This document shows positions 1-8,305 of a DNA stretch of 64,000 nucleotides, piece after piece. The notes beneath the pieces were generated by a model. It saw only the letters and a program-made list of their open reading frames with translations. It ran no database searches and was not told the origin of the DNA. This stretch comes from an uncultured Vicinamibacterales bacterium (GTDB taxonomy: Bacteria; Acidobacteriota; Vicinamibacteria; Vicinamibacterales; UBA8438). The stretch is taken from NCBI GenBank assembly GCA_958295905.1, contig OY282382.1, positions 3,434,001 to 3,498,000 on the forward strand, read 5' to 3'. Position 1 is the stretch's first letter. Every line of letters starts with the position of its first letter. Position numbers and translations under genes: made by a program.

Positions 1-614
1 TCGTGGTCGATGCGCCGCTCGAGGTCCTCGAAGTCCATCTGGTAGCGGCCGTTCACGAGCCGCAGCGGGCTCTCCTCGGCGACGCAGCCGACGACCCGGA
101 TGTCGGTGTAGAACCCGTTGTAGCCCGGCGTCTGCAGGAGGACCTTGCTGCCGGGCGGGCAGAAGGCGCGCAGGGTGCTGATGATGCCGGGGTGGACACC
201 GGCCGCGTGCCGGATGGTGTCGGGGTCGATGGCGAGCCCGTAGCGCCGCTGGTTCCAGTCGACGATCGAGGCCTTGTAGGAGGCCGGAATCGACAGGTAA
301 CCATAGTTCTCATGCCCGATGCGGTCGCGGAGGGCGCGGGTGATGGCCGGCGCGATCCGGAAGTCCTGGTCGGCGGTGCCCATGCCGACCTCGATCTTGT
401 CGCGGCCGTAGCGGGCGATCTGGGCGTCCCACTTCGACGAATCGGTTCCGATGCGGTTGTAGATGGTGTCGAAGTCGTAGCGGCCGCCCTGCCGCCGGGC
501 CGCGCCGCCGGCTTCCGCCGCCAGGGGGACCGCGGCGCCGACGGTCCCCGCGACCGCGGTCATGCCGGTGCTGCGCAGGAAGGCGCGCCGGTCGAGCCGA
601 CTGGGCTTGAGCAT
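1..614 (-). CDS. PLP-dependent C-S lyase/aminotransferase, MalY/PatB type, Tat-exported (3' end outside window)
   Basis: Reading leftward from the ATG at 614, the frame stays open to the window edge, about 204 codons. The N-terminus has a Tat motif (RLDRRAFLRSTG) and an Ala-rich stretch. It continues with FDTIYNRIGTDSSKWD, the conserved opening of the MalY/PatB branch of fold-type I PLP enzymes (cystathionine beta-lyase or aminotransferase), then GHENYGYLSIP and a PGYNGFY segment of the large domain. The PLP lysine should lie beyond the edge. Family knowledge suggests cleavage of C-S bonds in cystathionine-like substrates. A twin-arginine signal on such an enzyme is unusual but recurs in this lineage's genes. 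No neighbour is visible on its 3' side; upstream lies a 102-bp tandem repeat. The family is fairly certain, the exact substrate is not. Confidence 0.8.
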   Translation of the reverse strand, partial: MLKPSRLDRRAFLRSTGMTAVAGTVGAAVPLAAEAGGAARRQGGRYDFDTIYNRIGTDSSKWDAQIARYGRDKIEVGMGTADQDFRIAPAITRALRDRIGHENYGYLSIPASYKASIVDWNQRRYGLAIDPDTIRHAAGVHPGIISTLRAFCPPGSKVLLQTPGYNGFYTDIRVVGCVAEESPLRLVNGRYQMDFEDLERRIDH

Positions 615-747
615 TGTGGACTCCTCTCGTATTGCCTCGACGTTCGTCGTCGTCGGCCGCCGCCGTTCCGGGCCGCGCCGCCGTCCCCCGCGGGAGCGCG
701 CGTACGCTCTGGAGCACAGCATAGTCCACCCGGCCGCAGAGTCAACT

Positions 748-1053
748 CCGGGTTCGTGCGGACGCCGCGCCGTCCGGGACCGAAGCGTGAAGACCTGCCC
801 GCGTCGAGAGCGGCCTGTCGCAGCACCGCCGCGAACCGCTGTCGCGCTCCCGGGTTCGTGCGGACGCGGCGCCGTCCGGGACCGAAGCGTGAAGACCTGC
901 CCGCGTCGAGAGCGGCCTGTCGCAGCACCGCCGCGAACCGCTGTCGCGCTTCCGGGTTCGTGCGGACGCGGCGCCGTCCGGGACCGAAGCGTGAAGACCT
1001 GCCCGCGTCGAGAGCGGCCTGTCGCAGCACCGCCGCGAACCGCTGTCGCGCTT
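748..1053. repeat. Tandem repeat, 3 units of 102 bp
   Basis: Three head-to-tail copies begin at 748, 850 and 952, each opening with ccgggttcgtgcggacg and ending with gaaccgctgtcgcgct. Copies differ at only a few bases. The period is a multiple of three, so all six frames stay partly open and yield repetitive spurious ORFs. The array fills most of the space between the MalY-type gene and the helicase, which diverge from it. Confidence 0.9.
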
Positions 1054-1136
1054 TTCGGATTACGGCTCCCTTCCCGGGCCGGGCCCGGCCCCGCGTATGA
1101 TGCGCGGCAGCACCCGGTCCGATACGTCGCGGGGAG

Positions 1137-2507
1137 ATGACTGTCCGCCTTCACTTCGCCGCCGGCACGTTGGACATCAGCGGGTTCGACGCGGCGTCGG
1201 ACCCGCCGTTGCCGGCCGGGTGTCGGTGGGACCCTCGAACCGGCCGGTTCCGGGCGCCGGCCGCCGTCTATGCGCCGGTCGTCCGGGCCCTCGTCCGCGG
1301 CCGGATCGCGTACGAGGACGAGGCCCGGCGCTACGGCGTCCTGGACGGCGGCCTGCGGGTCCGTCGGGAGCCCCGGCCCTTTCAGACCGAGGCGGTGGAG
1401 GCTTGGCGGGCCGCGCAGGGGCGGGGCGTGGTCGTCCTGCCGACCGGCGCGGGCAAGACCGAAGCGGCGTTGCTGGCCATCGACGCCGTGCGCCGCGACA
1501 CCATCGTGGTGGCGCCCACCCTCGATCTGGTCGCGCAATGGCACCGGCTGCTGCGCGAGCGCTTTCGGTCGGAGATCGGCATCCTCGGCGGCGGCGACCA
1601 TCTCGTGGAGGCGATCACCGTCTCGACCTACGACTCCGCCTTTCTTCACATGGAGCACCTCGGCGCCCGCTTCGGCCTCGCGGTGTTCGACGAATGTCAT
1701 CATCTGCCCGGCCCCGCCTATGCGCTCGCGGCCGAGCGCTGCCTCGCGCCCTACCGGCTCGGCCTGACCGCGACTCCGGACCGCGCGGACGGACGCCATG
1801 CGGACCTCGAGTCGCTGGTCGGACCCGTCGTCTACCGCAAGCGGGTCCGCGATCTCGCCGGCGAGTACCTCGCCGACTACGCCGTCGAACGGATTCTCGT
1901 CGAGCTGACCGGCGACGAGCGCCGAGCCTACGACGAGGCGCGCGGCGTCTATCGGGCGTTCGTCGTGGGTCAGGGCATCCGGATGTCGAGTCCGGACGGC
2001 TGGTCGCAGTTCATCATGCGCTCGTCGCAGAGCGCGGACGGGCGGCGGGCGATGGCCGCCTATCAGCGCCACAAGGAGCTCGCCTTCGCGGCGCCGTCCA
2101 AGCTCGACTACGTGGATGACCTGCTGCACCGGCACCGGCGCGACCGCGCGCTGCTGTTCACTGAACGCAACCGTACTGCGTACGGGTTGTCCGGCCGGTT
2201 TCTCCTGCCGATCATCACCCATCAGACGAAGGTCTCGGAGCGCACGCGCATCCTCGAGGACTTCGGCGCCGGGGTCTACAACGCGCTCGTCACGTCGAAG
2301 GTCCTGAACGAGGGCGTGGACCTGCCCGCCGCCAACGTCGGCATCGTCATCTCCGGCAGCGGGTCGGCGCGCGAGCACGTGCAGCGGCTGGGCCGCATCC
2401 TCCGCAAGCAGGGAGACAAGACCGCGGTCCTCTACGAGCTGGTCGCCAACGACACGACGGAGGTGTTCACCAGCGACCGGCGCCGCGAGCCCCATGCCGA
2501 CGACTGA
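1137..2507 (+). CDS. XPB-like superfamily 2 DNA helicase
   Basis: A 456-residue SF2 helicase. An N-terminal region of about 80 residues resembles the damage-recognition part of XPB-like proteins. It is followed by a Q-like stretch (RPFQTEAVEAW), Walker A PTGAGKT (about 102-108), Walker B DECH (about 185-188), LTATPDR (motif III) and a C-terminal domain with LFTERN, NEGVDLP and QRLGRILR (motifs IV-VI). Known archaeal and bacterial XPB proteins unwind DNA in repair and work with the nuclease Bax1. The next gene encodes a Bax1 (DUF790) protein, so the pair very likely forms a helicase-nuclease. The ATG directly abuts ggggag, so its ribosome site is not ideally spaced. The stop codon lies in the sequence atgccgacgactga, where an ATG overlaps the end of this gene. 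Confidence 0.88.
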   Translation: MTVRLHFAAGTLDISGFDAASDPPLPAGCRWDPRTGRFRAPAAVYAPVVRALVRGRIAYEDEARRYGVLDGGLRVRREPRPFQTEAVEAWRAAQGRGVVVLPTGAGKTEAALLAIDAVRRDTIVVAPTLDLVAQWHRLLRERFRSEIGILGGGDHLVEAITVSTYDSAFLHMEHLGARFGLAVFDECHHLPGPAYALAAERCLAPYRLGLTATPDRADGRHADLESLVGPVVYRKRVRDLAGEYLADYAVERILVELTGDERRAYDEARGVYRAFVVGQGIRMSSPDGWSQFIMRSSQSADGRRAMAAYQRHKELAFAAPSKLDYVDDLLHRHRRDRALLFTERNRTAYGLSGRFLLPIITHQTKVSERTRILEDFGAGVYNALVTSKVLNEGVDLPAANVGIVISGSGSAREHVQRLGRILRKQGDKTAVLYELVANDTTEVFTSDRRREPHADD

Positions 2508-2733
2508 CCCCGTGCGGGTGCGGCGGCCGTCATGCGCGCCCAGGCCTGGAAGCGGCGAGTCCGATGCTGACGACTGACCTGGTGCGGGTGCGGCGGCCGT
2601 CATGCGCGCCAGGCCTGGAAGCGGCGAGTCCGATGCTGACGACTGACCTGGTGCGGGTGCGGCGGCCGTCATGCGCGCCCAGGCCTGGAAGCGGCGAGTC
2701 CGATGCTGACGACTGACCTGGTGCGGGTGCGGC
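2494..2733 (+). repeat. Tandemly repeated helicase-stop / bax1-start junction (about 70 bp units)
   Basis: ATG-containing units start at 2494, 2564, 2633 and 2703 (periods 70, 69, 70). Each contains atgctgacgactgacc or the variant atgccgacgactgacc, then gtgcgggtgcggcgg. The first unit overlaps the helicase stop and the last is the true 5' end of the DUF790 gene, so the stop-start junction has been copied. The TGA in each unit lies 11 bases after the ATG. The mini-ORF from 2494 therefore ends inside the next unit's ATG region, giving a chain of overlapping stops and starts ahead of bax1. Confidence 0.9.
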
Positions 2734-3929
2734 GCCGCGACGGCCGCATCGAGGCGCGGCGTTTGGGCCGAGCCGAGCGGGAGCGCCTGCTGGCGGCGGC
2801 GGCGGGGTACGTCGCCGCCGCGCAGGCCGCGCTCGGCCGGCCGCGGACGACGTTCGAGGCGGCGTGCGACGACGTGCCGTGCGCACCCACCGACTACAAG
2901 CTGCTCAAGGGGCTGCGGAAGCTCGTCGAGGACCGCTGCGTCTTCGAGGCGAGGGACGACGTGGATCCGCCCGCGCTCCGCCGCGCCGTCTTCACGAGGG
3001 CCGCCGCGGTTCGGCGCGCCCTGGACGACGGAGCGGTCTTCGATCCCGACGAGGTCGTCGCGGCGGCGGGGGGGGAGTGCGGGCTGCCCGCGGGCGGCGT
3101 CCGGGGCGCGCTCTTCGCCGACCTGAAGGCGCATCAGGTTCTCACGCGGTTCGAGGCGATCAGCGGGCCGGCGCTCGTCGCCGCCTACGAGACCGCGCAA
3201 CAGCAGGCGATCCTCCTGCGGGCGGTGCGCGTCGTCGTCACGTTCGAGCGGCCCGACCCCGGCGGGTTCCGGCTCTTTTTTCGGCGTTTGAAGTTCCACC
3301 GGCTGCTCTACGCGGCGACCCGGCCGTCGGAAGGCGTGTGCCGCATCGAGATCGACGGGCCGTTCAGCCTGTTCCGGTCCGTCACCGCCTACGGCCTGCA
3401 ACTGGCGCTGCTGTTGCCGGCGCTCGATGGGTGCGGCTGCCGGTGGAAGCTCGACGCCGAGGTCCGGTGGGGTCCGGAGCGGACGGCGCTGCAGTTTCAC
3501 CTGGAAGGGGAGCCGGCGGGGGGCGCCCCCGCCGACGACGTGCGGCTGCCCGACGAGGTCGCCCGGTTGCGCGACCGCTTTCGAAAGATGAAGACCGCGT
3601 GGACCGTGGAGGCGGCGCACGAGCTGCTCGACCTGCCGGGCGCCGGTCTGTGCGTCCCCGACCTCGTCTTTACCCACGCGGACACCGGCCATCGCGTCTA
3701 CTTCGAGGCGCTCGGATACTGGAGCCGCGAGGCGGTCTGGCGCCGCGTCGAGCTGGTGGAGGCGGGACTGCCGCATCCGATCATCTTCGCGCTCGGCCGC
3801 CGGCTGCGGGTCAGCGAGGAGGTCCTCGATGAGAAGCTGCCCGGCCAGCTGTACGTCTACACCGGCGCCATCAGCGCCCGCGCCGTCGAGGAGCGGCTCG
3901 AGGCGAGCTTGGCCGCGGCGGGCCGGTGA
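2703..3929 (+). CDS. DUF790 / Bax1-family nuclease, partner of XPB helicase
   Basis: A 408-residue protein matching the DUF790 family, whose archaeal member Bax1 binds XPB and cuts DNA. The N-terminus (LTTDLVRVRRRDGRIEARRL) and the central block GFRLFFRRLKFHRLLY with SLFRSVTAYGLQLALLLPAL are typical. Near the C-terminus, VPDLVF followed by VYFEALGYWSREAVWRR looks like the PD-(D/E)xK-type catalytic core. The start at 2703 is chosen because the N-terminus fits the family and is duplicated in the upstream repeats. It is very probably cotranscribed with the helicase, although 195 bp of repeat now separates what looks like an ancestral overlapping junction. The likely role is nucleotide-excision-type repair or processing of branched DNA; a defence role cannot be excluded. 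Confidence 0.85.
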   Translation: MLTTDLVRVRRRDGRIEARRLGRAERERLLAAAAGYVAAAQAALGRPRTTFEAACDDVPCAPTDYKLLKGLRKLVEDRCVFEARDDVDPPALRRAVFTRAAAVRRALDDGAVFDPDEVVAAAGGECGLPAGGVRGALFADLKAHQVLTRFEAISGPALVAAYETAQQQAILLRAVRVVVTFERPDPGGFRLFFRRLKFHRLLYAATRPSEGVCRIEIDGPFSLFRSVTAYGLQLALLLPALDGCGCRWKLDAEVRWGPERTALQFHLEGEPAGGAPADDVRLPDEVARLRDRFRKMKTAWTVEAAHELLDLPGAGLCVPDLVFTHADTGHRVYFEALGYWSREAVWRRVELVEAGLPHPIIFALGRRLRVSEEVLDEKLPGQLYVYTGAISARAVEERLEASLAAAGR

Positions 3930-4240
3930 CCGGCAACCGCGCCGGCCCGATGGTCGGCTGGAGTGCGGCCGCCTACAATGGTCGGCGGCCACTCGAAACG
4001 ACCGGCAACGGTGGACGAGTTCTTGCCCGCCCACCTGGATTGTATGGTGAGGACCGCCGACGAGATGTGTTCCGATCTGGTCGGGCCGGCATTGCCGGTG
4101 GCCGGACGGGTGCCGCGGCGCCCGTTGATCGCGGGCGACCGGGCCGGCCGCGGAACCCATGCGGTTCGTCCGGACGAATTCGAGGAACCGATCGCGGCTC
4201 GGACGGTCGAGATGCAGGGACCGGCGGAGGGAGCTGACCC
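3930..4240. other. Intergenic region with one weak ORF candidate
   Basis: This 311-bp gap between the DUF790 gene and the antitoxin has no clear gene. An open frame on the plus strand (3963-4253, 96 codons, ATG start) has reasonable GC at third positions but no recognised family, and it runs 13 bp into the antitoxin gene. It could be a small hypothetical gene or chance. The sequence just before the antitoxin holds the Shine-Dalgarno ggaggg. Confidence 0.4.
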
Positions 4241-4447
4241 ATGGCCTCACTAGGGTTAGGCGAAATCAAGGATGCCGTTTCGTCGTTGAGTCCCGATCAA
4301 TTGAGCGAGTTCAGGTCCTGGTATGAACAGTTCGATGCGGCGATGTGGGACCAGCAGATCGAATGGGATGCGAAGGACGGACGCCTGGACGCCATCGCCG
4401 AGGCGGCCCTCGCCGACCATGCGGCAGGCCAGTCAAGGCCGCTGTGA
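4241..4447 (+). CDS. Putative antitoxin of a RelE/ParE-type toxin-antitoxin pair
   Basis: A small acidic protein of 68 residues with LSPDQLSEFRSWYEQFDAAMWDQQIEWDA and an Ala-rich C-terminus (AIAEAALADHAAG). Its size, acidity and C-terminal helix fit antitoxins found just ahead of HigB/ParE-like toxins. A good Shine-Dalgarno (ggaggg) lies 8 bases upstream of the ATG. The toxin gene starts 6 bp downstream, so the two should be cotranscribed. The role is inferred mainly from the neighbour. GC content is slightly lower than nearby genes, consistent with horizontal transfer. Confidence 0.72.
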   Translation: MASLGLGEIKDAVSSLSPDQLSEFRSWYEQFDAAMWDQQIEWDAKDGRLDAIAEAALADHAAGQSRPL

Positions 4448-4453
4448 ACCACG

Positions 4454-4741
4454 GTGAACCACTATGCAAGCCCGTCGTTCTGGACCGCGTACGATGGGTT
4501 GCCGCGGGCCCTTCGTGAGCGTGCGGATGCAGACTTCGATCTGCTCAAACGGAATCCTGCGCATCCGTCGCTGCACTTCAAGAAGGTGGGCCGATACTGG
4601 TCTGCGAGAATTGGACGCGGACATCGCGCGCCGGCCGTCGAAGTCGATGACGGCCTGCTTTGGTTCTGGATTGGCGGCCATGCCGCTTACGACAGGATCA
4701 TCCACCGTGGTGAGGCCGGCCCTGCGCTGCGTCGGTCCTGA
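4454..4741 (+). CDS. RelE/ParE-family toxin
   Basis: A 95-residue protein with the features of the ParE/RelE fold: SPSFWTAYDGLPRALRERAD, FDLLKRNPAHPSLHFKKVG, then WSARIGRGHRAPAVEVDDGLLWFWIGGHAAYDRII. RelE-type members cleave mRNA on the ribosome and ParE-type members attack gyrase; the sequence does not decide which. Length is normal for the family and the frame looks intact. Together with the upstream 68-residue gene it forms a likely type II toxin-antitoxin module, which normally represses its own promoter. Confidence 0.82.
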   Translation: MNHYASPSFWTAYDGLPRALRERADADFDLLKRNPAHPSLHFKKVGRYWSARIGRGHRAPAVEVDDGLLWFWIGGHAAYDRIIHRGEAGPALRRS

Positions 4742-4815
4742 CGCCGGCGGAATCCCGGAGTCGGGTACGCATGCGCGGGCCTGTCGTGACGCCCGCCGTC
4801 TGCGCGCGGCGTCCG

Positions 4816-5025
4816 TCACTCGGCGCGCAGCGTCAGCATGGGGTCCACCCGCGCCGCGCGGCGGGCCGGCACGACGGTGGCGGCGGCGCTGACCGCGCCG
4901 AGGACCAGCACGACGCCGGCGACCGTCCACGGGTCGAGCGGCTGCGCATCCGACAGGCGCCGCAGCAGCGCCGTGACGAGGACCGCCGCTCCACCGCCCA
5001 ACGCGCCTCCCACGACCGCGGGCAT
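4816..5025 (-). pseudogene. C-terminal remnant of an ADOP/MacB-like permease
   Basis: Only the last part of an ADOP (acidobacterial duplicated orphan permease) survives. It has a final membrane helix (WTVAGVVLVLGAVSAAATVV) followed by PARRAARVDPMLTLRAE and a stop, the typical end of FtsX/MacB-like permeases of this phylum. Upstream on the same strand to about 5180 there is only out-of-frame, partly similar sequence, which then runs straight into the broken DUF4276 gene. The fusion of two unrelated gene ends implies a deletion. Compare the nearly complete ADOP gene at 61964. Confidence 0.7.
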
Positions 5026-5189
5026 GATTGGCGCCGACGGCCGCCGTGAGCAGCCGGACGATGCCCCTGCTGCGGTCGGTCAGCGTGTCCCGATAGGGTT
5101 GCACGCCCGGCCGCGGGTCGTCGGGCGCCGTACCGGCCGAACCGGCGGGCACCGGGAGCTGGCCGCGGAGGCTCACGGCCAGCGCTGAT

Positions 5190-5616
5190 GGAATCCGGAC
5201 AGCGATAACCAGCCTTTTGTGGAATATTCGAAGACGTCCGAAGATACGCTTTGCGCACCGCCTCCCAGTCCCCGAAATACCATGCCTCCAGTTCGTCGAC
5301 AACAATGCGGTTTACGACTTGCCAACGGCCGTCGCGGCTCCGCACGCGCGTAACGAGACCTGAACCAATCGATGAAGATTCCAGTCGATCCTTCAATTTT
5401 CGGCAATCTTCGTTGTCGCGATCGATGACTACCGCAATTCGGTAGTTCTCCGGTATCCACTTCCGGTAGGCGCGCAAGCGACTCTCCAGTTTCTTGAGCA
5501 GGTTCTGCTTGTTGGACTGCGAATGTGGCTTGGGGTGACAGGCGGGGCAACAGCACTTCGAGGAATGCCTCCATGGAGGGTTCCTCGGTCAGCACCTCCA
5601 CGTGAGGCGCCGTCAC
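5190..5616 (-). pseudogene. DUF4276-family gene, frameshifted and 3'-truncated
   Basis: The GTG start at 5616 opens with [25 protein letters not shown], the DUF4276 N-terminus. The frame is lost near 5525. A second frame then carries NLLKKLESRLRAYRKWIPE, VVIDRDNEDCRKLKDRLE and VDELEAWYFGDWEAVRKAY, which are hallmark DUF4276 segments of a Toprim-like fold. The sequence ends abruptly near 5190 where a permease remnant begins. The GTG overlaps the stop of the upstream AAA ATPase gene (GTGA), the usual arrangement for this two-gene pair. AAA/DUF4276 pairs resemble split OLD-type nuclease systems and are suspected anti-phage modules; that role is inference. The gene is dead. Confidence 0.78.
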
Positions 5617-6896
5617 TCGTCGTCTCCGGCAAAAGGGGACCCCGGCGCGCCCTGATTCGTCAACGGGTCACCGGCTCTGAACTGATTCTCCATCCACAGA
5701 TCGCCGAGCGTCGCGCCGGCGTCCATGAACTCGGACACGCCAGGGAACTCGTCCACGCGCCGGGTTTGTGTGTGGCCGCTCTGGTCACGCCATAAGACTC
5801 TGACCTCCTCGGCGCGCATTGCATTCAGGAAGTAGGGTGAATGGGTCGTGACAAGCAGTTGAGTACGCGCACTGGCGGCGCGGCATTCTTCGCCGACATC
5901 GTGCAGAAGTCTTGGGTGCAGGAAGTTCCCGGGTTCTTCGATTCCGATAAAGGGGGGCGGTTCGGGATCGTGCAGGAGCACCAGGTAGGCGAGCATCTTC
6001 AGCGTGCCGTCGGAAGCGAACCGGGCCGGCACCGGATGGTCGAACGGGGCGTCCTTGATCTGCAATAGCAGCCGGCCATCCTGCATAGTATCGGCCACCA
6101 CGCGTTCGATGCGCGGCACCCGCCCGCGCAACGTCTTGAAGATGCGTTCCAACCGCTGCGGGTGGCGCTCGTGGAGATGCTGGATGACGTTGGCCAGATT
6201 GTCGCCGGTGCGGGTCAGCCGTTCGTGGGGGCCGGCTTCGGGTTGTCCGCGGGCGCTCTCCGCGGACAGGTACGACACGTGCCAACCCATTATGAAGTCG
6301 CGCAGCGCGGCGACCCGGGGGTGCTCCTGGAACTGTCCCAGCGCGTTGACCGCGAGCAGGTCGGGAGACTTGAGCGGGGTATTGACGCGCTGGTCCTGCG
6401 CATCGGGGGCTTCGCCACTCGCGGCCTCTCCCCGGCCCTTCTTGTACTCGATGAAACGAAACGGCGCTCCATATCTACTGCGCTTCCATCTCAACCATTC
6501 GTGGACCACCACGGGTGCGCCGGCGTCTTCATCGACGGTGAGATGATACGTGATGAGCGGCGTCCCCGGCGCCTCGCGGTACTTGATCTCTATCGCCACC
6601 GCCTCTTCAGAGCCGCGGGTCTTCAATTCCCTGGCTCTCCCGCGGCGGTCCCAGGCCCGGCGCAGACCGGCGTCGAAGCATTCCGCGAGGAAGGCGAACA
6701 CATCGAACACGGTGGACTTGCCGCTGCCGTTGGGTCCGAGCAACACGGTCATCGGCGTCAGATTCTTGAGCTCGACGTCGCGAAGCACGCGGAAGTTGGC
6801 CACCTTCAGGTACTCGATTCGAGGCGGTACGGCACCGGTGTTCGTAACAGCCCGTGGTGAAAGTCGGCGTCCAGGGATCGACAGGGCGGCCCCCAT
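5613..6896 (-). CDS. AAA-family ATPase (SMC/OLD-like, AAA_21) with IS-derived 5' end
   Basis: The recognisable protein starts at [22 protein letters not shown]. It has Walker [10 protein letters not shown], a signature-like [13 protein letters not shown], Walker [14 protein letters not shown] and a switch [14 protein letters not shown], so it is a complete ABC-type ATPase of the OLD/AAA_21 kind. The stop overlaps the start of the DUF4276 gene by 4 bp. The only in-frame start upstream (6896) lies inside the inverted repeat of the adjacent IS1182-type element, whose end is at about 6847. The native start was therefore probably lost when the IS landed there. With a dead partner and a replaced 5' end, the system is likely non-functional. 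Confidence 0.75.
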   Translation of the reverse strand: MGAALSIPGRRLSPRAVTNTGAVPPRIEYLKVANFRVLRDVELKNLTPMTVLLGPNGSGKSTVFDVFAFLAECFDAGLRRAWDRRGRARELKTRGSEEAVAIEIKYREAPGTPLITYHLTVDEDAGAPVVVHEWLRWKRSRYGAPFRFIEYKKGRGEAASGEAPDAQDQRVNTPLKSPDLLAVNALGQFQEHPRVAALRDFIMGWHVSYLSAESARGQPEAGPHERLTRTGDNLANVIQHLHERHPQRLERIFKTLRGRVPRIERVVADTMQDGRLLLQIKDAPFDHPVPARFASDGTLKMLAYLVLLHDPEPPPFIGIEEPGNFLHPRLLHDVGEECRAASARTQLLVTTHSPYFLNAMRAEEVRVLWRDQSGHTQTRRVDEFPGVSEFMDAGATLGDLWMENQFRAGDPLTNQGAPGSPFAGDDE

Positions 6897-8305
6897 GTAC
6901 TACACTGGCGGGCATGGCAATGGGCACGGTGCGCGACGACGGGTCGCAGCAGTCGATGTGGGTCGCGACGGCGGATCTGTCGCAGAGTGCGGGGCATCCG
7001 TTCTACGAGCGACTGAACCGGATTCTGGAGGCGGCAGGGTTCGACGCGTTCGTCGAAGGCCTGTGCGCGCCGTTCTACGCGGTGATGGGCCGGCCGAGTC
7101 TGGCTCCCGGACGGTACTTTCGATTGCTGCTCATCGGGTACTTCGAAGGGCTGGACTCGGAGCGGGGCATCGCGTGGCGCGCGGAGGATTCGCTGAGCAT
7201 GCGGGCGTTTCTGCGTTTGGCGGCGCCGGCGCCGCCGCCGGACCATTCGACGATCTCGCGGACGCGTCGGCTGTTCCCGGTGGAGACCCATCAGGCGGTG
7301 TTCACTTGGGTGCTGGAGCAGTTGGCGGGGGCGGGCTTGGTGGCGGGGAAGACGTTGGGCGTCGATGCGACGACGCTGGAGGCGAACGCGGCGATGCGGA
7401 GCATCGTTCGGCGTGACACGGGCGAGGATTACACGGCGTTCCTGACCCGTTTGGCGAAAGCTTCCGGCATCGAGACGCCGACGGCGGAGGAGTTGGCGCG
7501 TTTTGACCGGAAGCGGAAGAAGAAGACGTCGAACAAGGATTGGACCCACCCCCACGACCCGGACGCGAAGGTCGCGAAGATGAAGGACGGCAGCACCCAC
7601 CTGGCCCACAAGGTGGAGCATGCGGTGGATCTGGAGACGGGTGCGGTGGTGGGTGTGACGATCCAGGGGGCGGACAAGGGGGATACGGCGACGATGGCCG
7701 AGACCCTCGTGACGGCGACGGAGCAGGTGGAGACGGTGTTGCCGGAGGCGGCGGGGGTTTCGGAGGTGGTTGCGGACAAGGGCTACCACAGCAACGAGAC
7801 GATGGTGGATTTGGCGGCGGTGGAGGTTCGGAGCTACATTGCGGAGCCGGACCGGGGCCGGCGGAGCTGGAAGAACGCGCCGGAGGCTCGGGACGCGGTG
7901 TATGGGAACCGGCGCCGGATCCGGGGCAAGCGGGGCCGGCGTTTGCTGCGGCGTCGTGGCGAGCTGGTGGAGCGTCCGTTTGCGCACCTGTTTGAGACCG
8001 GCGGGATGCGCCGGGTGCACCTTCGGGGGCATTCGAACATTCTGAAGCGCCTGCTGGTTCACGTCGCGGGCCTCAACCTCGGGCTGCTTCTGCGTCAGGC
8101 GATCGGCGCCGGCACGCCCCGCGGCCTGCGGGGCGGGGTGGCATCCGCCGTCTGCGGGCTGATCGGGTGGTTTGCGGGCCTGTGGAGCGGTCTGGAGCGG
8201 CTCTTGACGCGATTCCGGCCCCATTCGGCACGGGTCGCCGCACTATCGAGCCATCGGCCCCTTCAGCCAGCTATCTGAACACCGGGGACTTCTACCTCGG
8301 GCTGG
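6847..8305 (+). mobile_element. IS1182-type insertion sequence
   Basis: Imperfect terminal inverted repeats are visible. The left end reads acagcccgtggtgaaagtc from 6847. The right end, read from the other strand, is ccagcccgaggtagaagtc, ending near 8305. Both ends are followed outward by TA. One transposase gene fills the element. The left end abuts the AAA ATPase gene and replaces its start. Small non-coding elements with nearly the same ends occur at 16804 and 27017, and one end also lies at the P450 stop (41518). Confidence 0.75.
6914..8278 (+). CDS. IS1182-family transposase (DUF772 + DDE domain)
   Basis: A 454-residue DDE transposase. The N-terminal DUF772 part (PSLAPGRYFRLLLIGYFEGL, then RAEDSLSMRAFLRL and DHSTISRTRRLF) is followed by the DDE domain: LGVDATTLEANAAMRSI (first Asp), VVADKGYHSNE (second Asp) and a C-terminal RRGELVERPFAHLFE-GGMRR segment with the final Glu. 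The frame is intact. Starts at 6914 or 6920 are both possible; the conserved part begins at MWVATADLSQSAGHPFY. The element may still be active. It lies next to the dead AAA/DUF4276 genes. Confidence 0.88.
   Translation: MAMGTVRDDGSQQSMWVATADLSQSAGHPFYERLNRILEAAGFDAFVEGLCAPFYAVMGRPSLAPGRYFRLLLIGYFEGLDSERGIAWRAEDSLSMRAFLRLAAPAPPPDHSTISRTRRLFPVETHQAVFTWVLEQLAGAGLVAGKTLGVDATTLEANAAMRSIVRRDTGEDYTAFLTRLAKASGIETPTAEELARFDRKRKKKTSNKDWTHPHDPDAKVAKMKDGSTHLAHKVEHAVDLETGAVVGVTIQGADKGDTATMAETLVTATEQVETVLPEAAGVSEVVADKGYHSNETMVDLAAVEVRSYIAEPDRGRRSWKNAPEARDAVYGNRRRIRGKRGRRLLRRRGELVERPFAHLFETGGMRRVHLRGHSNILKRLLVHVAGLNLGLLLRQAIGAGTPRGLRGGVASAVCGLIGWFAGLWSGLERLLTRFRPHSARVAALSSHRPLQPAI

Noticed and set aside
748..1053. 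Possible CRISPR array in the 102-bp or 70-bp tandem repeats
   Set aside because: The units abut directly with no unique spacers, are too long, and there are no cas genes.
3..1100. 365-codon plus-strand frame at the left edge
   Set aside because: It runs antisense to the MalY-type gene and then through the 102-bp tandem repeats, whose length is a multiple of three.
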